Source: an uncultured Lachnospiraceae bacterium
Lineage (GTDB): Bacteria; Bacillota; Clostridia; Lachnospirales; Lachnospiraceae
Length of the DNA stretch: 18,970 nucleotides
Direction of reading: 5' to 3'
NCBI GenBank assembly: GCA_948688495.1
Contig: CAPQSW010000035.1
Location: 17,408 to 36,377, forward strand
Positions 6,604-14,414 of the stretch are shown here, piece by piece. The translations under genes and the position numbers were made by a program. How positions within the stretch are numbered: position 1 is the stretch's first letter; every line of letters starts with the position of its first letter. The notes below the pieces were generated by a model. The model was not told where the DNA came from. It searched no databases and saw nothing but the letters and a program-made list of their open reading frames with translations.

Positions 6604-7785
6604 TTATTTACTTTTTTTCGATTTGTATTTTTTAACCAGGGATTCGATTCTCTCATAGGGGTCCAAAAGGCTTCCTATGGAAATATCGTGGTTCAGAGTG
6701 TCGATAATATAAGCAATGTATTTGCTCATGTCGCAGTTAATATAGTAGGGCTTGCTAAGAAGCTCCGGGGACTGGTAGGTAAGGTTGGTGGTTACTACCT
6801 TGTAGATGATGCCGTCTGCGACTGCACGGTCAAATTTCTCGAGGCCGTTGGTAAACAGTCCGAAGGTAGATACCACAAAAATTCTCTTTGCCTTGCGCTT
6901 TTTTAATTCCGTAGCAACATCAATCATGCTGTCACCGGAGGAAATCATATCGTCAATAATTAATACGTCTTTCCCTTCCACAGAGGAACCTAAAAATTCA
7001 TGAGCGACGATCGGGTTGCGCCCATCTACGATTTTGCTGTAATCGCGGCGTTTGTAGAACATTCCCATATCGAGCCCAAGTACATTGGCAAGATATACCG
7101 CACGGTTGGTTCCACCCTCATCTGGACTGATGATCATCATGTGGTCGCTGTCAATCTGTAAGTCATCTTCTTCCTTTAAGATCGCTTTGATGAACTGGTA
7201 GGCAGGCTGTACCGTCTCAAAACCATGCAGGGGAATGGCATTCTGGACACGCGGATCATGTGCGTCAAAAGTGATGATATTGTCCACACCCATGTTTGCC
7301 AGTTCCTGAAGGGCAAGCGCACAGTCCAATGATTCCCTGGAGGTGCGTTTGTGCTGGCGGCCTTCATAGAGGAAAGGCATGATGACCGTAATACGTCTTG
7401 CCTTTCCGCCGGCAGCAGCGATAATTCGCTTCAAATCCTGGTAGTGGTCGTCCGGGGACATGTGGTTCTCATGGCCACAGACGGTGTAGCTTAAACTGTA
7501 ATTGGTAACGTCCAGCATCAGGTACAGATCAAAACCACGTACGGATTCTGTAATAATCCCTTTTGCCTCTCCCGTCCCAAAACGCGGGGTAGAGCAGTCT
7601 ACCAGATAGGTGTCTTTGTAATAACCTTTAAAAGCAATGTCGTCCTGGTGTTCATGTTCTCTTTCACGGCGGAAACGTACCAGGTATTTGTCCACTTTTT
7701 TTCCAAGCTTTTTACAACTCTCCAGAGGGATGACTCCCAGAGAACCGGCAGGAATGGTTTCATAATTTTGTTCGTTACGCTGCAT
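6604..7785 (-). CDS. prs: Ribose-phosphate pyrophosphokinase, long form
   Basis: Makes PRPP from ribose 5-phosphate and ATP for nucleotide, NAD, His and Trp synthesis. Recognisable motifs are TFDAHDPRVQ (172-181) in place of the usual DLHSxQ region, the nucleotide loop KRRD (245-248), SPDEGG (220-225), and the PRPP-binding loop DVLIIDDMISSGDSM (273-287). At 393 residues it is about 75 longer than the standard bacterial enzyme. The additions include an N-terminal extension, an insertion near residues 100-125, and a C-terminal tail ending KKYKSKKSK. GGAGG lies 7 nt before the start. Whether the classical ADP/phosphate allosteric site is kept is uncertain. dnaC lies upstream on the same strand, separated by 74 bp. 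Confidence 0.9.
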   Translation of the reverse strand: MQRNEQNYETIPAGSLGVIPLESCKKLGKKVDKYLVRFRREREHEHQDDIAFKGYYKDTYLVDCSTPRFGTGEAKGIITESVRGFDLYLMLDVTNYSLSYTVCGHENHMSPDDHYQDLKRIIAAAGGKARRITVIMPFLYEGRQHKRTSRESLDCALALQELANMGVDNIITFDAHDPRVQNAIPLHGFETVQPAYQFIKAILKEEDDLQIDSDHMMIISPDEGGTNRAVYLANVLGLDMGMFYKRRDYSKIVDGRNPIVAHEFLGSSVEGKDVLIIDDMISSGDSMIDVATELKKRKAKRIFVVSTFGLFTNGLEKFDRAVADGIIYKVVTTNLTYQSPELLSKPYYINCDMSKYIAYIIDTLNHDISIGSLLDPYERIESLVKKYKSKKSK

Positions 7786-7859
7786 AAATATCCTCCATTT
7801 ATAGTAAAAAAGTTTTCAAGTTCAGGTTATTTTTTATTCTATGCAAAATATAACATGCC

Positions 7860-8861
7860 TCAAGTCTCTTGGCAAGGCTGGCCCTTAAGTTTTTTTAAAA
7901 TACGGATGTCATTTCCAAACAGTTTTATCATGGTATAGCTGCTGGAAATCCTTGAAAAAGTACGTTCTGAATAGATTTCCTTCAATTGCGTAAGCGTCAG
8001 GTTCGTAGAAATTATCGTGGATTTCTGCCTGAGAATCCGCTCGTTGAGACAGAGAAAAAGCTGCGAAACCGTAAAAGTGTTCGAAAATTCAGTTCCAAGG
8101 TCGTCAACAATCAGCAAATCGCATGAAAAAATATTCCGGTAATCATCACCTGCATGTTGCTCCCGTTCAAACGCATTCTTCTCAAATATACGAAACAGCG
8201 AGGAGGCAGTAAAATAGATCACGGAATGTCCGCTGTCTAAAAGTTCCTTTGCCACACAGTTAGACAGATAAGTCTTGCCGATTCCGGTATCGCCATAAAA
8301 AAACAGATTGCAAAAGTCTGCATCAAATGTCTGGATAAAATTACGGCAATTTTGCACTGCCTGTCTGGCGGTGGCAAGGCTGGAAAGTCCGGTCGCAGGA
8401 TTTATCTGCTCATCGGAATAATAATCAAAAGAAAAATTGTCAAAATTTTCTGTTTCTAAAATCCGCCGGATATTGGACTGGGTATATACAAGGTCGATGG
8501 CGGCCTGCTCAAAACAGTGGCATTTCCTGCCGCCGATGTAACCAGTATCCTGACAGTCCGGGCAGTCATAGGGAGGCTCAAAATAATCTTTAGGATAGCC
8601 GTGATCTGCAAGGAGGCGGGCTTTCTCCCCTGTGAGTGCCTTTAGGCGGTCGTGAAAACAGGCCAACGCGTTTTCGTTGCCGTCTATCAGCTTTTTGGCC
8701 TGTGTGACAGAGAGGGAAGATATTTCATTGTCAATCTCTAAAAGGCGCGGCAATGCCTGATATACTTCCTGCATCCTGTTGGTAATAATGTGCTGGTTTT
8801 TGAGCTGCTTCGCTTCGTAACGCCGCATCAGAATATTGTATTGGGTGTTGCTTAAAGACAT
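7860..8861 (-). CDS. dnaC: Replicative helicase loader, DnaC/DnaI-like ATPase
   Basis: An AAA+ ATPase that loads the replicative helicase onto single-stranded DNA. From the start at 8861 it has 333 residues. An N-terminal helical region is followed by a zinc-binding cluster CPDC...CHC (about 100-116), Walker A GDTGIGKT (190-197) and Walker B LLIVDDLG (249-256). A Zn-containing N-domain before an AAA+ core is typical of the DnaI/DnaC loaders of Clostridia. The start codon is ambiguous. The ATG at 8861 begins MSLSNTQY, the usual family N-terminus, and has GGAGG 11 nt upstream. An in-frame ATG at 8954 has GGAGG 7 nt upstream and lies 11 nt after the dnaD stop, which would add 31 residues. The upstream gene is dnaD, the partner in helicase loading. 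Confidence 0.88.
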   Translation of the reverse strand: MSLSNTQYNILMRRYEAKQLKNQHIITNRMQEVYQALPRLLEIDNEISSLSVTQAKKLIDGNENALACFHDRLKALTGEKARLLADHGYPKDYFEPPYDCPDCQDTGYIGGRKCHCFEQAAIDLVYTQSNIRRILETENFDNFSFDYYSDEQINPATGLSSLATARQAVQNCRNFIQTFDADFCNLFFYGDTGIGKTYLSNCVAKELLDSGHSVIYFTASSLFRIFEKNAFEREQHAGDDYRNIFSCDLLIVDDLGTEFSNTFTVSQLFLCLNERILRQKSTIISTNLTLTQLKEIYSERTFSRISSSYTMIKLFGNDIRILKKLKGQPCQET

Positions 8862-8966
8862 AATTTGCCTTTCCTCCTTAATCAGCGGTATCGGCACGCG
8901 CCGCTTCGCGTCCCCGGCCAAATCGTCGGAAGGCATTTCAGAAATGCTTTGCATTTGCCTTCCTCC
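8862..8966 (-). other. Hairpin-rich spacer between dnaD and dnaC
   Basis: This 105-bp spacer begins and ends with near-identical blocks on the minus strand: GGAGGAAGGCAAATG (8952-8966) and GGAGGAAAGGCAAATTATG (8859-8877). Between them are GGAAGGCA/TGCCTTCC, a perfect 8-bp inverted repeat (8928-8935 and 8956-8963), three copies of GCATTT in alternating orientation, and a GC-rich part with ACGCG/CGCGT. The reading frame stays open throughout, so it could be an N-terminal extension of DnaC or a short insertion that copied the ribosome binding site. Confidence 0.5.
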
Positions 8967-10048
8967 TATCTGGCAGTGTTCAACAGTTCAACTTCCAGCT
9001 GGTCCATATTGTAAGTACGCTGGGGAAAGCTGTTAAAACGGTTGGGGATAGCAGGTTTTACGGTATTGTTCCGTGTTGTTGCAACATGGACGCGTTCCGC
9101 CGCCTTTGATGCCTGAAAGACCTCATCTGCTCGTTTTATGTCATTTGTATTATGTATATTCTGACGCTTCCAGTTGGCAAGAATACGGTCCGTATATTCA
9201 AAATTCGGTTGGTGAATCGAAAGGATTGTGCGGTTGCAGGCTTCTGTAATCATATCCTGTTCAAACCCATATTCCTTTGTCCATTTCTCTATGTATGAGA
9301 ATTCAGCAGCAACCAGGCTGCGTCCTTTTATGCCGAGCGCCTTTAAGACCGCATAGTGAAGCTGGCTGTGGAGCTGGCTGTTTTGTTTTGCCTGTTCGAC
9401 AGTCGTGATATTTTCTTTTTTCCAGTTGGAAGCGACCTTGTCCATATAATGCAGGCTGGAATGTCCTCCTGCAATACAGTATTCTAACAGATATACGATT
9501 AAATCTGCGGAAAGCCCCAGCCCGTCATACCAAAAGAGCAAGGTCTGGACGTCTGTGGGAGTCAGGGGTCTGCCCAGGTAACTCTCTGCGACAAACAGCA
9601 GCTCACGGATTTCTTCTTTTTGCTGGAAGGCATTCAGCTCATCAGCGCTGTAATCTCTTTTTGCCGGAATGTCAGAATGTGTGGATTTCTCCAATGCCTC
9701 CGGTGAGGAGGAAGCCTTTTTCAAAAGAATGGAATCGTCTTTTTGCAATGGCTCAGACTCACGGAAGTAGATTCCGGTGATGGACTTGTCCTGTGCATAT
9801 TCCAATTGAAGTAAATTCATCTTTTCCCAGTATTTCAGAGCGCGCTGAATATCCTTCTCTGTGTGGTTAAACTTGTCCGCAGCCTTAGAAATAGAAAAGC
9901 TGCAATCCAGGGAATTCATGCAACGCAAAAGATACAGATATATTTTTACAAACTCTCCGTTTGCATTCGTCATATATTCATCGATAAACCGGTTGGAGAT
10001 TGCTGTTGTGGAATAGCCGTTATCTTTGTGTAATGTAATTTCTTCCAT
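8966..10048 (-). CDS. dnaD: DnaD-domain primosomal protein
   Basis: A 360-residue replication-initiation protein. An N-terminal winged-helix region (about residues 15-90) precedes a variable linker rich in Ser, Lys and Glu (about 95-150). Two DnaD/DnaB_2-type helical repeats follow: about 153-213, with the YMDKVASNW motif, and about 233-300, with YTDRILANW. Both end in the characteristic [I/V]xxNWxxxxI pattern, here NWKKENI and NWKRQNI. In Firmicutes, DnaD and DnaB proteins recruit the helicase loader to DnaA-bound origins, which fits the neighbouring dnaC. The ATG at 10048 has GGAGG 5 nt upstream. Open frame continues to 10174 but crosses the promoter and is rejected. Perfect DnaA boxes lie upstream. 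The two tandem repeats make it structurally closer to a DnaB/DnaD hybrid than to short DnaD. Confidence 0.85.
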   Translation of the reverse strand: MEEITLHKDNGYSTTAISNRFIDEYMTNANGEFVKIYLYLLRCMNSLDCSFSISKAADKFNHTEKDIQRALKYWEKMNLLQLEYAQDKSITGIYFRESEPLQKDDSILLKKASSSPEALEKSTHSDIPAKRDYSADELNAFQQKEEIRELLFVAESYLGRPLTPTDVQTLLFWYDGLGLSADLIVYLLEYCIAGGHSSLHYMDKVASNWKKENITTVEQAKQNSQLHSQLHYAVLKALGIKGRSLVAAEFSYIEKWTKEYGFEQDMITEACNRTILSIHQPNFEYTDRILANWKRQNIHNTNDIKRADEVFQASKAAERVHVATTRNNTVKPAIPNRFNSFPQRTYNMDQLEVELLNTAR

Positions 10049-10112
10049 AATGACCTCCGGATAGAATCGTGTTAAGGGGATGCAGATATTTCGTTCGCCT
10101 TTTGTGAAATAC

Positions 10113-10118
10113 AGTATA
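10113..10118 (-). promoter_or_regulatory. Extended -10 promoter of dnaD-dnaC
   Basis: Read on the minus strand this is TATACT preceded by TGC, a TGN extended -10. The -35 region (TTCTCA at 17 bp) is weak, as often happens with extended -10 promoters. It lies about 65 bp upstream of the dnaD start, between the start and the first DnaA-box group. Confidence 0.55.
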
Positions 10119-10187
10119 GCACATAAAAATAAAATTGAGAAGTGAAAATTTTCCTGAAATTCCAGTAAAATCAAGGCATTAGGGAAA

Positions 10188-10214
10188 TGTGGAAATTGTG
10201 GATAATGTGGATAA
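10188..10214 (-). promoter_or_regulatory. Tandem DnaA boxes upstream of dnaD
   Basis: Two perfect copies of the DnaA box TTATCCACA on the minus strand (10197-10205 and 10206-10214) lie head to tail with no gap. A contiguous third 9-mer at 10188-10196 matches 7 of 9 bases. They sit about 80-100 bp upstream of the dnaD -10, within a 321-bp gap with no coding region. Confidence 0.75.
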
Positions 10215-10314
10215 AATGGTAAAGAATAAAACCGAATGCGAGTGAAAGAAAAGAATATTCTAGAAAAGCAAAAGGTCTGGACAGTGGACTAAAATTTGTT
10301 ATGTAAACTTAAAA

Positions 10315-10358
10315 ATCCACATTCCAAAGAGAAAAGTTTTCCCGGTTGGAATGTGGAT
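10315..10358 (-). terminator. Intrinsic terminator of murC overlapping DnaA boxes
   Basis: ATCCACATTCCAA (10315-10327) and TTGGAATGTGGAT (10346-10358) form a perfect 13-bp inverted repeat with an 18-nt loop. On the minus strand it follows the murC stop within 12 nt and is followed by a short T run (complement of 10311-10314). Two perfect DnaA boxes (10352-10360 and 10361-10369) overlap or abut its proximal arm. Confidence 0.75.
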
Positions 10359-10369
10359 AATGTGGATAA
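10352..10369 (-). promoter_or_regulatory. Second tandem pair of DnaA boxes
   Basis: Two perfect, abutting TTATCCACA boxes on the minus strand (10352-10360 and 10361-10369). The pair has the same 18-bp sequence as the pair at 10197-10214, 155 bp away. It ends directly at the murC stop codon. The distal box is partly within the murC terminator stem. Confidence 0.7.
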
Positions 10370-11749
10370 CTATTTGCCAAGGAGATGTTCCCCTACCTGG
10401 ACAATATCTCCGGCGCCCATGGTTATCAACAAATCACCGTTGATACATTTATTTAATAAAAAATTTTCAATTTCGTCAAAAGATGGAAAATAGTAGCATT
10501 CCCTGCCCAAATTTTGTAACTCTTTTTGCAGGTCTTTGGAACTGATGCCAATGGTGTTCTGTTCCCGGGCTGCGTATATATCTGCGAGGACTACGAGATC
10601 AGCAAGTGATAATGCTTTGGCAAAGTCTGTCAGGAATGCTTTGGTACGAGTGTATGTGTGCGGTTGGAATACACAAATGATACGTTTATGTTCGCAATTT
10701 GCAGCAGACGTGAGAGTTGCAGCTATTTCAGTAGGATGATGTGCATAATCGTCTATAATCGTAATACCGCCGAGCGTGCCTTTGTGCTCGAAACGTCTTG
10801 CCGTGCCTCCAAAGTGTGAGAGTGCAGACTGTATGTCAGCAAAAGAAATACCCATTTCAAGGGCAAGCGCACAGGCTGCCGTGGCATTGGATACGTTGTG
10901 TCTGCCAGGCACATTCATGGAAATCCTGCCAATGGGAGTTCCCTCATGCATCAATGTAAAATCTGCGCAGCCGCTTGTATTAAATATGACATTATCAGCA
11001 TAATATGAATCAAAGGAGGTCATGCCGTAGGTAATAATCCGACAGTTCAGGCTTTCGGTAATCTCCTGGTGATTTTCTATCTCACCGTTGATGATTACAG
11101 TGCCCTGTGCGGGGACATTTTCGGCAAATTTACGGAAGGAAGAACGGATATCCGCAAGATCCTTGAAGAAATCCATATGGTCTTCCTCTATATTGAGTAT
11201 CAAAGCATATTTCGGATAAAAATTAAGAAAACTGTTAGTATATTCGCATGCTTCTGTCAGGAAAAATTCGGACTGTCCGACCCGGATATTTCCATCAATA
11301 GACTTTAAGATGCCGCCCACTGAGACTGTAGGGTCACAGCATGCCTCTAAGAGGATATGGGTGATCATGGATGTTGTGGTAGTCTTTCCATGTGTGCCGG
11401 AAACAGCGATGGACTGTGTGTAGTTTTCCATAATCTGTCCCAGTAACTGTGCACGGGTCAACGTGGGGATGTTTTTACTGATGGCGGCGCCAAGCTCTGG
11501 ATTGTCAGGATGGATAGCCGCAGTGTAGACGACGGCGTCTATGTCCTCACTGATATTGGAAGCGCGCTGTCCGTAATGGATTTCGGCTCCCAGTTTTTCC
11601 AGCTTCCCTGTCAGTTCTGATTCTTTGGAGTCAGATCCAGAGATGCGGAAATTCTCTTTTAATAAAATTTCAGCAAGGCCGCTCATGCTGATACCGCCGA
11701 TGCCAATAAAGTGGAGATGAATAGGTTTTTCAAAGTTAATTTTATACAT
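10370..11749 (-). CDS. murC: UDP-N-acetylmuramate-L-alanine ligase
   Basis: Adds L-Ala to UDP-MurNAc, the first amino acid of the peptidoglycan stem peptide, in the cytoplasm using ATP. The protein has 459 residues, normal for MurC. The Rossmann N-domain shows HFIGIGGISMSGLA (13-26). The central ATPase domain shows SGTHGKTTTT (117-126), the metal/substrate segment EACEY (166-170) and NIEEDHMD (186-193). The C-terminal ligase domain has DDYAHHPTEI, FQPHTYTRT and MGAGDI. The start has only a weak AGGT-type ribosome binding site about 7 nt upstream, but it matches the family N-terminus. The gene has its own promoter at 11791-11820 and a terminator shared in position with DnaA boxes. It is divergent from glgC. 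Confidence 0.95.
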   Translation of the reverse strand: MYKINFEKPIHLHFIGIGGISMSGLAEILLKENFRISGSDSKESELTGKLEKLGAEIHYGQRASNISEDIDAVVYTAAIHPDNPELGAAISKNIPTLTRAQLLGQIMENYTQSIAVSGTHGKTTTTSMITHILLEACCDPTVSVGGILKSIDGNIRVGQSEFFLTEACEYTNSFLNFYPKYALILNIEEDHMDFFKDLADIRSSFRKFAENVPAQGTVIINGEIENHQEITESLNCRIITYGMTSFDSYYADNVIFNTSGCADFTLMHEGTPIGRISMNVPGRHNVSNATAACALALEMGISFADIQSALSHFGGTARRFEHKGTLGGITIIDDYAHHPTEIAATLTSAANCEHKRIICVFQPHTYTRTKAFLTDFAKALSLADLVVLADIYAAREQNTIGISSKDLQKELQNLGRECYYFPSFDEIENFLLNKCINGDLLITMGAGDIVQVGEHLLGK

Positions 11750-11790
11750 ATATTTTACCTGCCCAATTCTTCTATGGATTAATTACTATT

Positions 11791-11820
11791 ATTGTATACC
11801 AACAGAGGGCATTTTGTAAA
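11791..11820 (-). promoter_or_regulatory. Promoter of murC
   Basis: On the minus strand, TTTACA (complement of 11815-11820) is followed 18 bp later by TACAAT (complement of 11791-11796), or 16 bp later by TATACA. It lies about 45-70 bp upstream of the murC start codon. Confidence 0.5.
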
Positions 11821-11837
11821 TTTATGAAAACAATTCT

Positions 11838-11853
11838 TGTGCAAATTCACAAA
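11838..11853. promoter_or_regulatory. Possible operator in the murC-glgC divergent region
   Basis: TTGTG and CACAA form a 5-bp inverted repeat with a 6-bp centre between the two divergent promoters. Another TTGTGAA lies at 11878-11884. The DNA is AT-rich and short dyads arise easily by chance, so this is only a candidate. Confidence 0.2.
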
Positions 11854-11909
11854 ATTCTTAAAAAATCAGCAAAAAAATTGTGAAATATGTGTACTAAATG
11901 AATCTTTTG

Positions 11910-11918
11910 TGGTATAAT
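11910..11918 (+). promoter_or_regulatory. Extended -10 promoter of glgC-glgD
   Basis: TGGTATAAT: a consensus TATAAT (11913-11918) preceded by TGN. No good -35 is found at 17 bp. The glgC start codon follows 45 nt later, so the leader is short. Confidence 0.65.
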
Positions 11919-11963
11919 ATGAGCACTTAGTAATATGAAAACTATTGACGAGAGGTGAGAGAC

Positions 11964-13238
11964 ATGATTCGTAAAGAAATGATAGCCATGCTTTTGGCAG
12001 GCGGGCAGGGAAGCAGACTTGGAGTTTTAACGTCTGATGTTGCGAAGCCGGCTGTGGCATTTGGCGGGAAATATCGTATTATTGATTTTCCATTGAGTAA
12101 CTGTGTGAATTCAGGGATAGATACGGTAGGCGTGCTGACGCAGTACCAGCCATTGCGGCTGAATACTCATATTGGTATTGGTATTCCGTGGGATTTGGAT
12201 CGCAATCATGGTGGGGTGACAGTGCTTCCTCCATATGAAAAGAGCGACAACAGCGAGTGGTATACTGGCACAGCGAATGCAATTTACCAGAACCTGAACT
12301 ATATTGACAGTTATCAGCCGGAATATGTACTGATTCTTTCCGGTGACCATATCTATAAGATGAATTATGAGGTAATGCTGGATTTCCATAAGGAGAATAA
12401 CGCTGATGTAACGATTGCAGCCATGCCGGTGCCGTGGGAGGAAGCAAGCCGTTTTGGTCTGGTAATTACAGACGAGAACAAGCAGATTATTGAGTTTGAG
12501 GAGAAGCCGGCGAATCCAAGGAGCAATCTGGCGTCCATGGGTATTTATATTTTCAACTGGAAAGTCCTTAGGGAAGCCCTGGTTACTATGTCAGAACAGA
12601 GCAACTGCGACTTTGGTAAACATATTATTCCCTATTGCAGGGAGAACGGCGGACGGCTGTTTGCGTATGAATACAATGGATATTGGAAGGATGTAGGAAC
12701 GCTTGGTTCTTACTGGGAAGCAAACATGGAGCTGATTGACCTTATACCGGAGTTCAATCTCTATGAGGAATATTGGAAGATCTATACGAACAGTGATACC
12801 ATTGAACCGCAGTATATTTCCGCAGATGCTGTGACTGAGCGGTGCATTATTGGTGAAGGTTCGGAAATATATGGGCAGGTGTATGGTTCTGTAATCGGCG
12901 CAGGAGTCGTGATCGGCAAGAACAGCGTAGTCCGGGATTCCATTATCATGCAGGATACCGTGATTGGCGACAATGTTACAATTGACAAGGCAATTGTGGC
13001 GGAGAATGTGTCCATTGGCAATGGCGTGGAGCTTGGCGTAGGCGAGCCGGCAGAGAATAAGCTGAATAAGAGTGTTTACTCATTTGGTCTGGTAACAATT
13101 GGCGAAAATTCCGTAATACCGTCAGGTGTTAAGATTGGAAAAAATACGGCAATTGCAGGTAAAACAGAGAAAGAAGACTATCCAGACGGCCTTTTGGCAG
13201 GAGGCGAATCAATCATTAAGGCAGGTGACAGAGTATGA
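11964..13238 (+). CDS. glgC: Glucose-1-phosphate adenylyltransferase, catalytic subunit
   Basis: Makes ADP-glucose from ATP and glucose 1-phosphate, the first committed step of glycogen synthesis. The protein has 424 residues. The nucleotide loop LLAGGQGSRLGVLT (10-23) with Arg18 is intact, as is AKPAV with the substrate Lys. FPLSNCVNSG, the catalytic Asp in LSGDHIYKMNY, and FEEKPA with the glucose-phosphate Lys are also present. The C-terminal third is a left-handed beta-helix of imperfect hexapeptides (IGEGSEIYG, VIGKNSVV, IGDNVTID and so on). The ATG at 11964 has AGGTG 7 nt upstream and gives the usual MIRKEMIAMLLAGG start; GTG at 11955 is less likely. It overlaps glgD by 4 nt (ATGA), so the two subunits are made together. 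Confidence 0.95.
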   Translation: MIRKEMIAMLLAGGQGSRLGVLTSDVAKPAVAFGGKYRIIDFPLSNCVNSGIDTVGVLTQYQPLRLNTHIGIGIPWDLDRNHGGVTVLPPYEKSDNSEWYTGTANAIYQNLNYIDSYQPEYVLILSGDHIYKMNYEVMLDFHKENNADVTIAAMPVPWEEASRFGLVITDENKQIIEFEEKPANPRSNLASMGIYIFNWKVLREALVTMSEQSNCDFGKHIIPYCRENGGRLFAYEYNGYWKDVGTLGSYWEANMELIDLIPEFNLYEEYWKIYTNSDTIEPQYISADAVTERCIIGEGSEIYGQVYGSVIGAGVVIGKNSVVRDSIIMQDTVIGDNVTIDKAIVAENVSIGNGVELGVGEPAENKLNKSVYSFGLVTIGENSVIPSGVKIGKNTAIAGKTEKEDYPDGLLAGGESIIKAGDRV

Positions 13239-14350
13239 AGGCGTTAGGAATTATATTAGCAGGTGGAAATAACAGCAAAATGCAGGAGCTATCCAATAAG
13301 AGAGCGATTGCAGCTATGCCGGTGGGCGGAAGCTACCGTTGTATTGACTTTGCACTCAGTAACATGAGTAATTCACATATTCAGCGGGTGGCTGTTTTGA
13401 CCCAGTATAATGCGAGGAGCCTGAATGAACATTTAAGTTCTTCCAAATGGTGGGATTTTGGAAGAAAGCAAGGCGGTCTGTATGTATTTAACCCTACGGT
13501 TACTTCGGATAATGCGTGGTGGTATCGTGGCACGGCAGATGCCATGTTAAGGAATATTGATTTTCTGAAACGAAGCCATGAGCCCTATGTAATTATTGCG
13601 GCGGGCGATTGCGTCTATAAGATGGATTACAATAAGGTGCTGGAATTTCATATTGAGAAGAAAGCGGATATTACAATTGTTTGTAAGGATATGCCGGTAG
13701 AAGAAGACGTCAGCCGTTTTGGTGTGGTACGGATGAACGAGGATTCCAGAATTGTGGAGTTTGAGGAAAAGCCGATGGTTGCCCAGTCTAACACCATTTC
13801 AGCGGGTATCTATGTAATTCGCAGAAGACAGCTGATAGAGATGTTAGAGCGTTGCGCAGATGAGAACCGTTATGATTTTGTCAACGATATTTTAATCCGT
13901 TATAAGAATATGAAACGTATCTACGGATATAAGATGGAAGAATACTGGAATAATATTTCTACGGTGGAATCTTATTATCAGACGAACATGGATTTCCTGA
14001 AACCGGAAGTAAGGAAGTATTTCCGGGATGAGCCAAAGGTGTACTCCAAGGTGGATGACCTTCCGCCAGCAAAATATAACGTAGGTTCCGATGTGCGTAA
14101 CAGCCTGGTATCCAGTGGCTGCATTATCAACAGCAAGATTGAAAATTCTGTTCTGTTTAAGAAGGTTTTTGTTGGCAAGAACTGTGTGATTAAGAATTCC
14201 ATCATTTTGAATGATGTATATATTGGTGATAATACACATATCGAGAATTGTATTGTGGAGAGCCGGGATACGCTTCGCGCCAATACTTATTTTAGCGGCG
14301 GGGATGGAATCAAGGTTGTTTATGAGCACAATGAAAGATATGTTATCTAA
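13235..14350 (+). CDS. glgD: ADP-glucose pyrophosphorylase regulatory subunit
   Basis: A 371-residue GlgC paralogue found in Firmicutes, where it forms a hetero-oligomer with GlgC and modifies its activity. The nucleotide loop is degenerate: ILAGGNNSKMQELS (7-20) replaces GGxGxRLxxLT, and the segment equivalent to the KPA motif reads RAIAAMPVGG. It is therefore probably weak or inactive alone. FALSNMSNS, AAGDCVYKMDY and FEEKPM remain recognisable, so sugar binding may be kept. The C-terminal beta-helix is shorter than in GlgC (hexapeptides such as VFVGKNCVI and VYIGDNTHI). The start overlaps glgC by ATGA. spoVG follows 64 nt later on the same strand with no terminator between, so co-transcription is possible. 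Confidence 0.93.
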   Translation: MKALGIILAGGNNSKMQELSNKRAIAAMPVGGSYRCIDFALSNMSNSHIQRVAVLTQYNARSLNEHLSSSKWWDFGRKQGGLYVFNPTVTSDNAWWYRGTADAMLRNIDFLKRSHEPYVIIAAGDCVYKMDYNKVLEFHIEKKADITIVCKDMPVEEDVSRFGVVRMNEDSRIVEFEEKPMVAQSNTISAGIYVIRRRQLIEMLERCADENRYDFVNDILIRYKNMKRIYGYKMEEYWNNISTVESYYQTNMDFLKPEVRKYFRDEPKVYSKVDDLPPAKYNVGSDVRNSLVSSGCIINSKIENSVLFKKVFVGKNCVIKNSIILNDVYIGDNTHIENCIVESRDTLRANTYFSGGDGIKVVYEHNERYVI

Positions 14351-14414
14351 CAACAATTATTTTATGTAGCAAGAGTGCTGAGAAAAATAGGAATTGCAAA
14401 GGGGGCGGAAGATT

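Noticed and set aside
7826..7854. AT-rich hairpin as a dnaC terminator
   Set aside because: The stem is almost all A-T with a mismatch and sits just upstream of prs, so it is too weak to call, and dnaC and prs may share a transcript.
10049..10174. N-terminal extension of DnaD to 10174
   Set aside because: The extension reads through the promoter and the ribosome binding site at the ATG of 10048, and its residues do not resemble the family.
10188..10369. The DnaA-box cluster as the main chromosomal origin
   Set aside because: dnaA, dnaN, rpmH and recF are absent nearby and only two tandem pairs are present. A secondary regulatory or titration site is more likely.
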